The position numbers were made by a program, and so were the translations under genes. The notes beneath the pieces were generated by a model. That model worked only from the letters and a program-made list of their open reading frames with translations, was not told the DNA's origin and did no database searches. Below are positions 25,167 through 32,990 of a stretch of 46,770 bases of DNA, piece by piece (the first letter of the stretch is position 1; the number at the start of each line of letters is the position of its first letter). This DNA comes from an uncultured Lachnospiraceae bacterium (GTDB taxonomy: Bacteria; Bacillota; Clostridia; Lachnospirales; Lachnospiraceae): positions 1 through 46,770 of the forward strand of contig CAJUFE010000038.1 of NCBI GenBank assembly GCA_910585635.1, in the 5' to 3' direction.

Positions 25167-26114
25167 ATGATCATTAAACAATCGGAACAGATCATGAAGG
25201 AAGTCGGCAAGGTGCTGATGGGAAAAGAAGAGGTTCTCGAAAAGGTCCTGATGGCGATCTATGCCGGCGGCCATATCCTCCTTGAGGATACGCCGGGCGT
25301 GGGCAAGACCACATTGGCGCTGGGATTTTCACGGGCGCTGGGGATGGACTATAAACGGATCCAGTTCACGCCGGATACCATGCCTTCCGATATCACCGGC
25401 TATACGATCCCGGGGCAGGATGGGGGGATCGTATACCGCCCGGGGGCGGTCAACACCAACCTGTTTTTGGGGGATGAGATCAACCGGACTTCGCCGAAGA
25501 CCCAATCCGCGCTCCTGGAGGCCATGGAGGAAGGAAATGTGACGGTAGATGGTGTCACCTACCTCCTGCCCAAGCCCTTTATCTGCATCGCGACGCAGAA
25601 CCCGGTAGGGATGGCTGGTACCCAGCCCCTGCCGGAGGCTCAGCTGGACCGTTTTATGATACGGCTCTCGATCGGATACCCCAGCACCGAAGACCAGATC
25701 CGCATCCTGGATGAAAAGCGGCGCCAGAACACCATGGAGGATGTCCACGGAGTGGTCACCCGGGATATGGTCCTGGAGGTCCAGAATTATCTCTCCACCA
25801 TACGGATGACCCAGGCTGTGCTGCGCTATATGACCATCCTGTGCGAGCGGACCAGAGAGGACTGCGGGGTGGAGCTGGGGGTCAGCCCCCGTGGGATCAT
25901 CGCCCTGTCGCGGATGGCAAGGGCAAAGGCCCTTTTGGGGGAACGTGACTATGTGGTGCCGGAGGATGTGCGGGCAGTCTTTCAGGATGTGTGCGGCCAC
26001 CGTGTGATCTTGAAGCCTCAGGCCAAGATGGAGGGGCGGACGGTAGCCGACCTCCTGAACAAGATCATGGATACGACAGAGGTGCCGGAGATGCCCGGTA
26101 AACGGAACAGATGA
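25167..26114 (+). CDS. MoxR-family AAA+ ATPase
   Basis: 315 residues, typical MoxR length. Walker A is TPGVGKTTL (Gly46-Lys47-Thr48), Walker B FLGDEINR (Asp103-Glu104), sensor 1 ATQNPVG, and the family motif LPEAQLDRFM follows. The C-terminal AAA lid ends with VSPRGIIALSRMARAKALL, usual for MoxR. These chaperone-like ATPases work with DUF58 or von Willebrand-type partners to assemble or activate envelope or enzyme complexes. It starts 15 bases after the surface-protein gene and overlaps the DUF58 gene by 4 bases (ATGA), so it is translationally coupled to it. Confidence 0.94.
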   Translation: MIIKQSEQIMKEVGKVLMGKEEVLEKVLMAIYAGGHILLEDTPGVGKTTLALGFSRALGMDYKRIQFTPDTMPSDITGYTIPGQDGGIVYRPGAVNTNLFLGDEINRTSPKTQSALLEAMEEGNVTVDGVTYLLPKPFICIATQNPVGMAGTQPLPEAQLDRFMIRLSIGYPSTEDQIRILDEKRRQNTMEDVHGVVTRDMVLEVQNYLSTIRMTQAVLRYMTILCERTREDCGVELGVSPRGIIALSRMARAKALLGERDYVVPEDVRAVFQDVCGHRVILKPQAKMEGRTVADLLNKIMDTTEVPEMPGKRNR

Positions 26115-27283
26115 TGAAGAGATATCAGATCCTATATGTGCTGATCGTGGCGGCGGTCCTGGTCTGTGGCCTGTGGGGCGGCGGGCAGATCGCGCCGGTA
26201 TTGCTGGCCCTGCTGCTGCTCCTTCCGGCGGTCTGTGCCGCAAGGCTCTATCTGACCGTCAAAGGGATATCCATTTCTCTGACCGGGCCCCATAGCTGCC
26301 GCTCCGGCCAGAAGCTGGAGCTGACGCTCAAACTGGTACATCCACATTCCCGCCCGGCCGGTAAGGTGCAGATCCACATGGTCTGCGAAAATCTGGTCTT
26401 TGGCACAGAGACAGAGAGCGCCTGCTTTTTGGAGCTGGGCAAGGGGAAGCAGCATGTATACAGCCTCTGCGCCGATACGGCGATCTGCGGAGGAAGGTCG
26501 ATCCAGATCAGGGAGATGGTGTTCTGGGATCAGCTGGGCCTCTTCTCCTATCGAAAGCCCATCAAAGAGACCGTTACCTGTACAGTCCTGCCCTATGAGG
26601 CTTCGATGTATGTTTCTCTGGGAAGGCGCAGAGAACGGGAGCAGCCAGGAGACCTCTATGATGGAAAAAAGAGCGGCACAGATGTGAGCGAGATGTTCGG
26701 TCTGCGGGAATACCGGGAAGGGGACCCGCTCCAGAGCATACACTGGAAATTATCAGGGAAGATGCAGCAGCTGATCGTCCGGGAATTTGGCCGTCCGGTC
26801 AATTACCATACCCTGCTGCTGTTAGCGCCGGCCTTTTGCTATGGTGAGCTGGAGATAGCAGAGCCGCGGGTCAATGCGGTGTTTGACTTGGGCGTTTCCT
26901 TGAGCCATGCATTGCTGAGCCAGGATATCGCCCATTTTGTGGGCGGCTTTTCAGACGGCAGGTTCTACTGTATGCCGGTGGATTCCCTGCGCAGCTATGA
27001 GGAGATGCTCCTGGAGCTCATGGAACGTCCGGTGCAGAAAAATGGCGAGGAGGCTCTGCTCGCCTTTATAGACCAGCAGCTGTATCGGCAGTATACAAAG
27101 GTGGTCTATGTGGCCGGCGCGGTCAATGAGGCGGCCGCACAGAACCTGTCTGTCCTGGCAGATCTGACCATCCTGCAGGCGATGGAGAGCGGCCCGGGAT
27201 ACCTGACTGACAGCGAAAGCTATGGGGTGGTGGGGATCCCGGTAGAAAATATACGGAGTAAGGAGCATATCATCCCTCTTTGA
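26111..27283 (+). CDS. DUF58 domain-containing membrane protein
   Basis: 390 residues. Two closely spaced hydrophobic helices at the N terminus (about 6-42) anchor a soluble part. The DUF58 signature GTDVSEMFGLREYREGDPLQ (about residues 196-215) is followed by SIHWKLSGK. The remaining C-terminal part has a von Willebrand A-like character. DUF58 proteins are standard partners of MoxR ATPases; their biochemical activity is not settled. The gene overlaps moxR by 4 bases and is followed after 40 bases by the transglutaminase-like gene, reproducing the widespread MoxR-DUF58-transglutaminase order. Confidence 0.9.
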   Translation: MMKRYQILYVLIVAAVLVCGLWGGGQIAPVLLALLLLLPAVCAARLYLTVKGISISLTGPHSCRSGQKLELTLKLVHPHSRPAGKVQIHMVCENLVFGTETESACFLELGKGKQHVYSLCADTAICGGRSIQIREMVFWDQLGLFSYRKPIKETVTCTVLPYEASMYVSLGRRREREQPGDLYDGKKSGTDVSEMFGLREYREGDPLQSIHWKLSGKMQQLIVREFGRPVNYHTLLLLAPAFCYGELEIAEPRVNAVFDLGVSLSHALLSQDIAHFVGGFSDGRFYCMPVDSLRSYEEMLLELMERPVQKNGEEALLAFIDQQLYRQYTKVVYVAGAVNEAAAQNLSVLADLTILQAMESGPGYLTDSESYGVVGIPVENIRSKEHIIPL

Positions 27284-27323
27284 CCAGGACTAAAAGCCAC
27301 AGGCAGAAAAGGCAGGGTGCGCG

Positions 27324-29678
27324 ATGGGGCATGATGGCGGAAATAAAAAGATGAGAGAAAAACTGGAAGTATCCGTATTGACGGAGCCGGATGAAAAGGA
27401 TCGGGTCAACTGGTCCGCGGCCCTGCTGCGGGCAGTGAGCGCCATGGGCATCGCGGCCGGGATGACCGGTCTCTTTTTGGCAGCAGGGGGCCTTTGGGAG
27501 GCAACGCTCCCTGTCCTTGCCGCTGTCCTGTCCGCCGCCCTGATGGCCGGTCTGGGGCTGGCTACAAAGGGGCAGAGCTATGGCACGCCTTTATGCGGGC
27601 TGGCGGCGGTGGTCCTGTTCTTTTCCTCTGGCTCCAGTGTGGCCAGGGGCATCTATCGGTGGACCGATCACTTTCTGGGGATCTGGGACCAGGCATTTTC
27701 TACCTTTTATGAAGGGATCGCGGTCTCTGGCTACAGGCCGGAAGATCTGCAGATGGCAGGGATAGTCTTTGCCCTGTTCAGTTCTCTGGCAGTCAGTGAG
27801 CTGATCCGGAGAAAGAGGCTGGCGCTGCTGTCCCTGGCGGTCTTTATGCCCTTATGTGTCGGCATGCTGCTCTCTATGCGGCTGCCGATATGGGCCTGTG
27901 CCTGTCTGGTAGCGGGCTGGCTGGGTGCATGGTGCAGCGTCAGCGGTCCGGCACAGGTCCGCTGGGAGACCGCTGCCTTGACAGCGGGGACGGTCGTGTT
28001 CCTGCTGTCCGTCTCCTCCTTAAGCCCCGGACCACGGTGGCAGGAGATATCCTGGCGGTCAAGGACCAGGATGGAGCAGGAGATCGAGAGGCTGCGCTTT
28101 GGCGAGGATACGCTCCCCAAAGGGGATCTGACAAAAGCAGACCGGATGCTGAACGGGACAGAAGACCGGCTGGAGGTGGAGATGGGAGAGGCGTCTGCAC
28201 TCTATCTGCGGGGATTTGTGGGATCCGTCTATCGAGGGAATCGATGGGAGTATTTTACATCTGATGTCTTTAGAGGGGAGTATCGGGGGATGCTCACCTG
28301 GCTGGCACAGCAGCGGTTCTATCCAGGCGCCCAGTATGGACTCTATCAGGAACTGACCTGGCAGGAGGATGGAGAGCCGGCAGCTACCGCGGTCTCGGTC
28401 CGGAATGTGGGAGCGGACCGCCGTTATCTCTATCTCCCGGACACGGTGGCTTCTTATCCGGAGGATGGTGGCAGCTGGCAGCAGGACAGGTCTATGGGCG
28501 CCCTAGGCTGGTCTGGAAAAAAAGACTATGCCTTCACCTGCTACCCGGTCCAGGAGAATGCAGAAGCCCAGCCGCCTGGCCAATGGAACGGGCAGGACCT
28601 GTCGGATATAGAGCTGTTTGAGCAGGCGGAAGGCGTGTACCGTGCCTTCGTGTATGAAAACTATCTGGAGATCGGTGACGAGCAGAAGGCGCTGATCGAT
28701 AGAGTGTTCTTTCAGCAGGACGCATTAGAAAAGGCAGAGGGGCTCTATCCGGTCACGTCCAGGATACGGGCCATATCGCGCTTGCTGGCTGGTTACGAGG
28801 AGGTCCCGGCGCGGCTCCCGGCAGGCAGGGATCTTCTGCAGTGGTTTTTAAACGAGGAGAAGAAAGGTAATGCGGTTTACTTTGCCACGGCGGCTGTGCT
28901 GGCTTACCGGGCAGCAGGGATACCGGCGCGGTATGTGGAAGGCTATGTCCTGACCAGGCAGCAGGCAGAGGAGGCAGAGGGGGACACGGTGACCCTGACC
29001 GGGAAAAACGCCCATGCCTGGGCGGAGGTCTATGTGGACGGAGCCGGCTGGAGGGCTGTGGAGGTCACACCGGGATTTTATGAGGAGACCTACCAGGCAG
29101 ACGTGATCGTGGCTGTCCCCGATGAAAGTCTGGAAGGGGCAGGCGGGGAGGCGGCCAGTATCTTGACGGCAGAAGAGTACCAGCCCCTTGAGCAGGAAGA
29201 GGAGGACATGGCCACGGGGCAGACCGGCGACAGGACCAGGTGGCGGCTCTCCATATGGCTGCTGTCCCTTCTGGGAGCCTTGCTGCTTTTGGGGGACCTT
29301 TCTCTCCTTGAGCAGCTGCTCTTGGGATGGCGATACAGGAGGATGGACGAAAGGGCGAAGATGTTCTATCTGTATGGAAGGATCATGGACAGGATGGGGA
29401 TGCTGTATAAAGGTTTTGACCCAGATCAGCCCCTCAAAGGATTTGGGGGCGGCGAGGGGGCAGATGGGCCGGCAGCTGTTCCTTTTGACCTGGATCTTTA
29501 TGAGCGCACGGTAAAACGTATGGAAAAGATCGTATATGGACAGATGGAGCCGGCGGTCAGGGAGGTCCCTTCTACAGAGGCGCTGGCCAGGCAGCTTGAG
29601 ACAGCTCTTAAGCAAAAGCGCAGGAGCCTTTGGAGGATCCGGCCCATCTGGAGAAAAGGAAGGAACGGCAGCGTGTGA
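27324..29678 (+). CDS. Transglutaminase-like membrane protein, probably catalytically inactive
   Basis: 784 residues with the TgpA-like layout: about six hydrophobic helices (30-230), a long extracytoplasmic region, a transglutaminase-core domain (about 490-600), a further helix near 635-665 and a cytoplasmic tail with a DUF4129-like segment. The core is recognisable from AAVLAYRAAGIPARYVEGYV, His564 in KNAHAWAEVYVD, and Glu580 in RAVEVTPGF at the acidic position. Where active family members have Gly-Tyr/Asp-Cys-(x)-His/Tyr-Phe-Ala, this protein reads KKGNAVYFATA, so Ala517 (codon GCG at 28872-28874) replaces the expected catalytic cysteine. The reading frame is intact, so this looks like a substitution rather than decay. 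The start is not certain; ATG codons at 27324 and 27351 are both in frame with weak ribosome-binding sites. Confidence 0.88.
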   Translation: MGHDGGNKKMREKLEVSVLTEPDEKDRVNWSAALLRAVSAMGIAAGMTGLFLAAGGLWEATLPVLAAVLSAALMAGLGLATKGQSYGTPLCGLAAVVLFFSSGSSVARGIYRWTDHFLGIWDQAFSTFYEGIAVSGYRPEDLQMAGIVFALFSSLAVSELIRRKRLALLSLAVFMPLCVGMLLSMRLPIWACACLVAGWLGAWCSVSGPAQVRWETAALTAGTVVFLLSVSSLSPGPRWQEISWRSRTRMEQEIERLRFGEDTLPKGDLTKADRMLNGTEDRLEVEMGEASALYLRGFVGSVYRGNRWEYFTSDVFRGEYRGMLTWLAQQRFYPGAQYGLYQELTWQEDGEPAATAVSVRNVGADRRYLYLPDTVASYPEDGGSWQQDRSMGALGWSGKKDYAFTCYPVQENAEAQPPGQWNGQDLSDIELFEQAEGVYRAFVYENYLEIGDEQKALIDRVFFQQDALEKAEGLYPVTSRIRAISRLLAGYEEVPARLPAGRDLLQWFLNEEKKGNAVYFATAAVLAYRAAGIPARYVEGYVLTRQQAEEAEGDTVTLTGKNAHAWAEVYVDGAGWRAVEVTPGFYEETYQADVIVAVPDESLEGAGGEAASILTAEEYQPLEQEEEDMATGQTGDRTRWRLSIWLLSLLGALLLLGDLSLLEQLLLGWRYRRMDERAKMFYLYGRIMDRMGMLYKGFDPDQPLKGFGGGEGADGPAAVPFDLDLYERTVKRMEKIVYGQMEPAVREVPSTEALARQLETALKQKRRSLWRIRPIWRKGRNGSV

Positions 29679-29688
29679 TCTGATCACA
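29674..29688. promoter_or_regulatory. Palindrome TGTGATC-T-GATCACA
   Basis: A perfect 7-bp inverted repeat about one central base. It overlaps the stop codon of the transglutaminase-like gene and lies 87 bases before the CoA-disulfide reductase start. It resembles a CRP/FNR-class site, but the spacing TGTGA-N5-TCACA is one base short of the CRP consensus, so the binding protein is unknown. Confidence 0.35.
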
Positions 29689-29774
29689 GATGTTAGGCTG
29701 GCTTTCGGGTATACTAAGCCATGGACTAAAAACACAGGCGGGATATCCGCCTATACCAGAAAGGTGGTATCGAT

Positions 29775-31466
29775 ATGAAAGTAGTGATCGTAGGCGGTGT
29801 GGCAGGGGGCGCTACGGCGGCGGCCCGGATCCGCAGAGTAGATGAAGAGGCAGAGATCCTGGTCTTTGAGCGGTCGGGATATATCTCTTATGCCAATTGC
29901 GGCCTGCCCTATCATATCGGCGGTACGATCGCCGATCCGGCCGCATTGACCCTGCAGACCCCGGAAAGCTTCTTCTCTCGTTTCCGGGTGACGATGAAGG
30001 TACGCCATGAGGTCACGGCCATCCATCCGGATAAGAAGACCGTCACCGTAAAAGATCTTGCCACAGGAGAGATCTTTGAGGAGAGCTACGACAAGCTCAT
30101 CCTGTCTCCCGGCGCGAAGCCGACCCAGCCCAGGATACCAGGAGCAGGGGCAGACCGGGTGTTCACCCTTCGGACGGTGGAGGACACCTTCCGGATCAAA
30201 GCGTACATCGATGAACATCATCCCCGGTCGGCTGTGCTGGCAGGCGGCGGGTTCATCAGCCTGGAGCTGGCGGAAAACCTGCGTGAGCTGGGCATGGAGG
30301 TCACTATCGTCCAGAGGCCCAGACAGCTGATGAACCCCTTTGACCCGGATATGGCCGCTTTTATCCACGGCGAGATGCGGCAGAACGGCGTCAAGCTGGT
30401 CCTGGGCCGCACGGTGGAGGGCTTTGTGGAGAAAGAGCAGGGTGTGGATGTGCTGCTGAAGGAGGAGGCCCCCCTCCATGCCGACATGGTGGTGCTGGCC
30501 ATCGGCGTGACCCCGGACACGGCACTGGCGAAGGCGGCGGGGCTGGCGCTGGGGATCAAGGACAGTATCGTGGTGAACGACCGGATGGAGACCTCTGTAC
30601 CGGATATCTATGCCGTGGGGGATGCAATACAGGTGGAGCACTATGTCACCGGACAGGAGACACTGCTCTCCCTGGCAGGTCCTGCTAACAAGCAGGGGAG
30701 GATCGTGGCCGATAACATCTGCGGCGGGGACAGCCGCTATCCTGGCTCTCAGGGGAGCAGCATCATCAAGGTCTTTAGCATGACCGCCGCCGTCACCGGC
30801 ATCAACGAGACCAACGCAAAAAAGGCGGGGCTGGACGTGGATAAGGTGATCCTATCGCCCATGGACCATGCCGGCTACTATCCTGGCGGAGAGCTGATGA
30901 CCATAAAGGTGGTGTTTGAAAAAGAGACTTATCGCCTTTTGGGCGCCCAGATCGTAGGCTATGCAGGTGTAGATAAGCGGATCGACGTCCTGGCCACAGC
31001 GATCCATGCCAGGCTGAGGGCCACCCAGCTGATGGAGCTGGACCTGGCCTATGCGCCGCCTTATTCTTCCGCCAAAGACCCGGTCAATATGGCGGGCTTT
31101 ATGATCGATAACATCGAAAAAGGGATCCTTAGGCAATGGTACCTGGAGGATCTGGAAAAGCTCCCCCGTGACGGGAGTGTCACCCTGCTGGATACCAGGA
31201 CAGCGGGTGAGTACAGAAGGGGACATCTAGAGGGGGCCGTGAACATCCCCGTGGATGCGCTGCGGGAACGGCTGGATGAGGTGGAACGGGACAGACCGGT
31301 CTACGTGATCTGCCAGAGCGGTCTGCGCAGCTACATCGCCTGCCGGATCCTGGCCGGAAATGGCTATGAGGCCTATAACTTCGCCGGAGGCTATCGGCTC
31401 TATGACGCGGTGGCGGATGACCGCTGCCTGGTCAGATCGGCGGCCCCCTGCGGGATGGATCGATAA
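29775..31466 (+). CDS. CoA-disulfide reductase/NADH oxidase-type flavoprotein fused to rhodanese
   Basis: 563 residues. The N-terminal FAD domain begins VVIVGGVAGGATAAARIRR; the single redox cysteine is Cys42 in SYANCGLPYH, as in CoA-disulfide reductases and related NADH oxidases. The NAD(P)H-binding part has AVLAGGGFISLELAENL, and the FAD site IYAVGDAIQV. The dimerisation domain has AYAPPYSSAKDP with the family's conserved tyrosines. A rhodanese domain occupies about 465-550, with active-site Cys513 in VICQSGLRSY. Such fusions reduce CoA or protein persulfides and disulfides and can serve sulfur metabolism or oxygen and redox defence. The ATG follows a moderate ribosome-binding site (AGAAAGGTGG). 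The HAD gene begins 33 bases after it. Confidence 0.94.
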   Translation: MKVVIVGGVAGGATAAARIRRVDEEAEILVFERSGYISYANCGLPYHIGGTIADPAALTLQTPESFFSRFRVTMKVRHEVTAIHPDKKTVTVKDLATGEIFEESYDKLILSPGAKPTQPRIPGAGADRVFTLRTVEDTFRIKAYIDEHHPRSAVLAGGGFISLELAENLRELGMEVTIVQRPRQLMNPFDPDMAAFIHGEMRQNGVKLVLGRTVEGFVEKEQGVDVLLKEEAPLHADMVVLAIGVTPDTALAKAAGLALGIKDSIVVNDRMETSVPDIYAVGDAIQVEHYVTGQETLLSLAGPANKQGRIVADNICGGDSRYPGSQGSSIIKVFSMTAAVTGINETNAKKAGLDVDKVILSPMDHAGYYPGGELMTIKVVFEKETYRLLGAQIVGYAGVDKRIDVLATAIHARLRATQLMELDLAYAPPYSSAKDPVNMAGFMIDNIEKGILRQWYLEDLEKLPRDGSVTLLDTRTAGEYRRGHLEGAVNIPVDALRERLDEVERDRPVYVICQSGLRSYIACRILAGNGYEAYNFAGGYRLYDAVADDRCLVRSAAPCGMDR

Positions 31467-31499
31467 AGGCGGTCTTGATAAGGGAAAGGAGAGGGACAT

Positions 31500-32165
31500 A
31501 TGGACAGGATAAAAGCCGTGATCTTTGATATGGATGGCTTGATGATCGACAGTGAGCGGGTCACCTTTGAAGGTTATGTGATCGAGTGCGGGAAGCTGGG
31601 GCTTGATATGGACGAGGCGTTTTATAAGCAGACCCTGGGCCTTCCGCTGACGCGCATCTTCCAGATGTACTATGAACACTTTGGCCAGGATTTTCCCATG
31701 GAGAAGGTCCTGGAGGATGTACACCAGTATATGGCGGACCGGTTCCGAAAGGAGGGCGTGCCGATGAAGGAGGGTGTGGAGGAGCTGCTGATCTATCTCA
31801 AGGATCATGGCTATAAAACCGTCCTTGCCACCTCCAGCAACCGGGACCGGGTGGACCAGATCTTGGAGCAGACGGGGCTGACCGCCTATTTTGACAGCTC
31901 GATCTGCGGGGATGAGATCGAGAGGGGCAAGCCGGACCCGGATGTGTTCTTAAAGGCCTGCGAGAAGGCCGGGGTGAGGCCGGGGGAGGCGATCGTCCTG
32001 GAGGATTCAGAAGCGGGGATCCAGGCGGCTTTCTTGGCGGGCATCCCGGTGATCTGCGTGCCGGATATGAAATATCCGGAGGAGGGTTTTAGGGAAAAGG
32101 CCAGCCTGATCGTGGGTTCACTGACCGTGGTGACCGAACTGTTCAAGGCGGGAAAGCTCCTGTGA
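31500..32165 (+). CDS. HAD-superfamily phosphatase, beta-phosphoglucomutase-like
   Basis: 221 residues. HAD motif I is VIFDMDGLMIDSE (nucleophile Asp10, general acid Asp12), followed by a helical cap (about 17-85), motif II ATSSNRD, motif III Lys in RGKPDPDVFLKA and motif IV VLEDSEAGIQAA. This subfamily holds sugar-phosphate phosphatases and beta-phosphoglucomutases, and the motifs do not separate them. AAAGGAGAGG lies just before the ATG. The histidine phosphatase gene follows 19 bases later, suggesting a two-gene metabolic unit. Confidence 0.92.
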   Translation: MDRIKAVIFDMDGLMIDSERVTFEGYVIECGKLGLDMDEAFYKQTLGLPLTRIFQMYYEHFGQDFPMEKVLEDVHQYMADRFRKEGVPMKEGVEELLIYLKDHGYKTVLATSSNRDRVDQILEQTGLTAYFDSSICGDEIERGKPDPDVFLKACEKAGVRPGEAIVLEDSEAGIQAAFLAGIPVICVPDMKYPEEGFREKASLIVGSLTVVTELFKAGKLL

Positions 32166-32184
32166 GCGGGAAAGGGTGAGAGAT

Positions 32185-32784
32185 ATGACGAAGATCTACC
32201 TTGTGCGCCACGCACAGCCGGACTTTAGCTGGGAGGAGGACCGGACCCGGCCTTTGACCCCGGAGGGGATGGCAGACCGGAGGATCGTCCTGGAGGCTTT
32301 GAAGGACAAGGCGGTGGACGGTTTTTACTGCAGCCCGTATAAGAGGAGTCTGGATACGATCGCCCAGGCGGCGGCCTATCTCCACAAGGAGATCGTCACC
32401 GATGAGCGCCTTAAGGAGCGGGAGAGCGGTGTGGGCGGGAACACTCATGAGATGTTCGAGAAGCGGTGGGCGGATCATGACTACCATGAGGAGGGGGGCG
32501 AGTCGATCCGCATGGTGCAGGAACGGAACATGGCGGCCTTTCGGGAGATCTTGCAGAAGGAGAAGGATAAGAGCATCGTGATCGGCACCCATGGGACGGC
32601 CTTGAGCACCATATTGAACTTCTATGACCCGACTTTTGGCTGCAAGGATTTTTTGCGCATCATCGACTGGATGCCCTATGTGATTTTGCTGGAGTTTGAC
32701 GGGGAGACCTTGGTGGCAAAGACGGAGCTCTGTCATATCAAGAAAGTGTTCAAGGGAAAGGCAGGAGGCAGCGGCCGGGGGTAA
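32185..32784 (+). CDS. Histidine phosphatase family protein
   Basis: 199 residues from the ATG at 32185 (AAAGGG 8 bases upstream; an in-frame GTG at 32176 is less likely). The catalytic signature LVRHAQPD has His9, Arg8 is conserved, the second His is in IGTHGTALS, and Glu in KERESGVGG fits the proton donor region. It belongs to the phosphoglycerate-mutase-like branch; the substrate cannot be told from sequence. The Gly/Ser-rich tail is probably disordered. Confidence 0.92.
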   Translation: MTKIYLVRHAQPDFSWEEDRTRPLTPEGMADRRIVLEALKDKAVDGFYCSPYKRSLDTIAQAAAYLHKEIVTDERLKERESGVGGNTHEMFEKRWADHDYHEEGGESIRMVQERNMAAFREILQKEKDKSIVIGTHGTALSTILNFYDPTFGCKDFLRIIDWMPYVILLEFDGETLVAKTELCHIKKVFKGKAGGSGRG

Positions 32785-32798
32785 GAAGGGGAGAACGC

Positions 32799-32822
32799 GC
32801 CTCCTGCGTCACCGCGGGAGGC
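32799..32822. other. GC-rich stem-loop in an intergenic region
   Basis: GCCTCCTGCG (32799-32808) pairs with CGCGGGAGGC (32813-32822) around TCAC, with one T-G pair. No T-run follows, so it is not a typical intrinsic terminator. It lies between the histidine phosphatase gene and the promoter at 32934. Confidence 0.5.
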
Positions 32823-32933
32823 CTGCTGCCGGGCGGATGAGGATCAGACGGGCGATCTGACGAGTCCTTTGGGAAAGTGTCATATATAGACAAAGATCCT
32901 TTGAAAAAATGGATGATGATACACAAAAATCAT

Positions 32934-32961
32934 TTGTTTTTTTGCAGGCATATGCTATACT
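32934..32961 (+). promoter_or_regulatory. Promoter of the DUF4143 ATPase gene
   Basis: TTGTTT (32934-32939) and TATACT (32956-32961) with a 16-base spacer, about 30 bases before the ATG at 32991. It marks the change to an AT-richer accessory region. Confidence 0.5.
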
Positions 32962-32990
32962 GAACCTATGATCGATGTGAGGTGATAGGC

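Noticed and set aside
29674..29688. Canonical CRP site
   Set aside because: The spacing is TGTGA-N5-TCACA rather than N6, so it is listed only as an unassigned palindrome.
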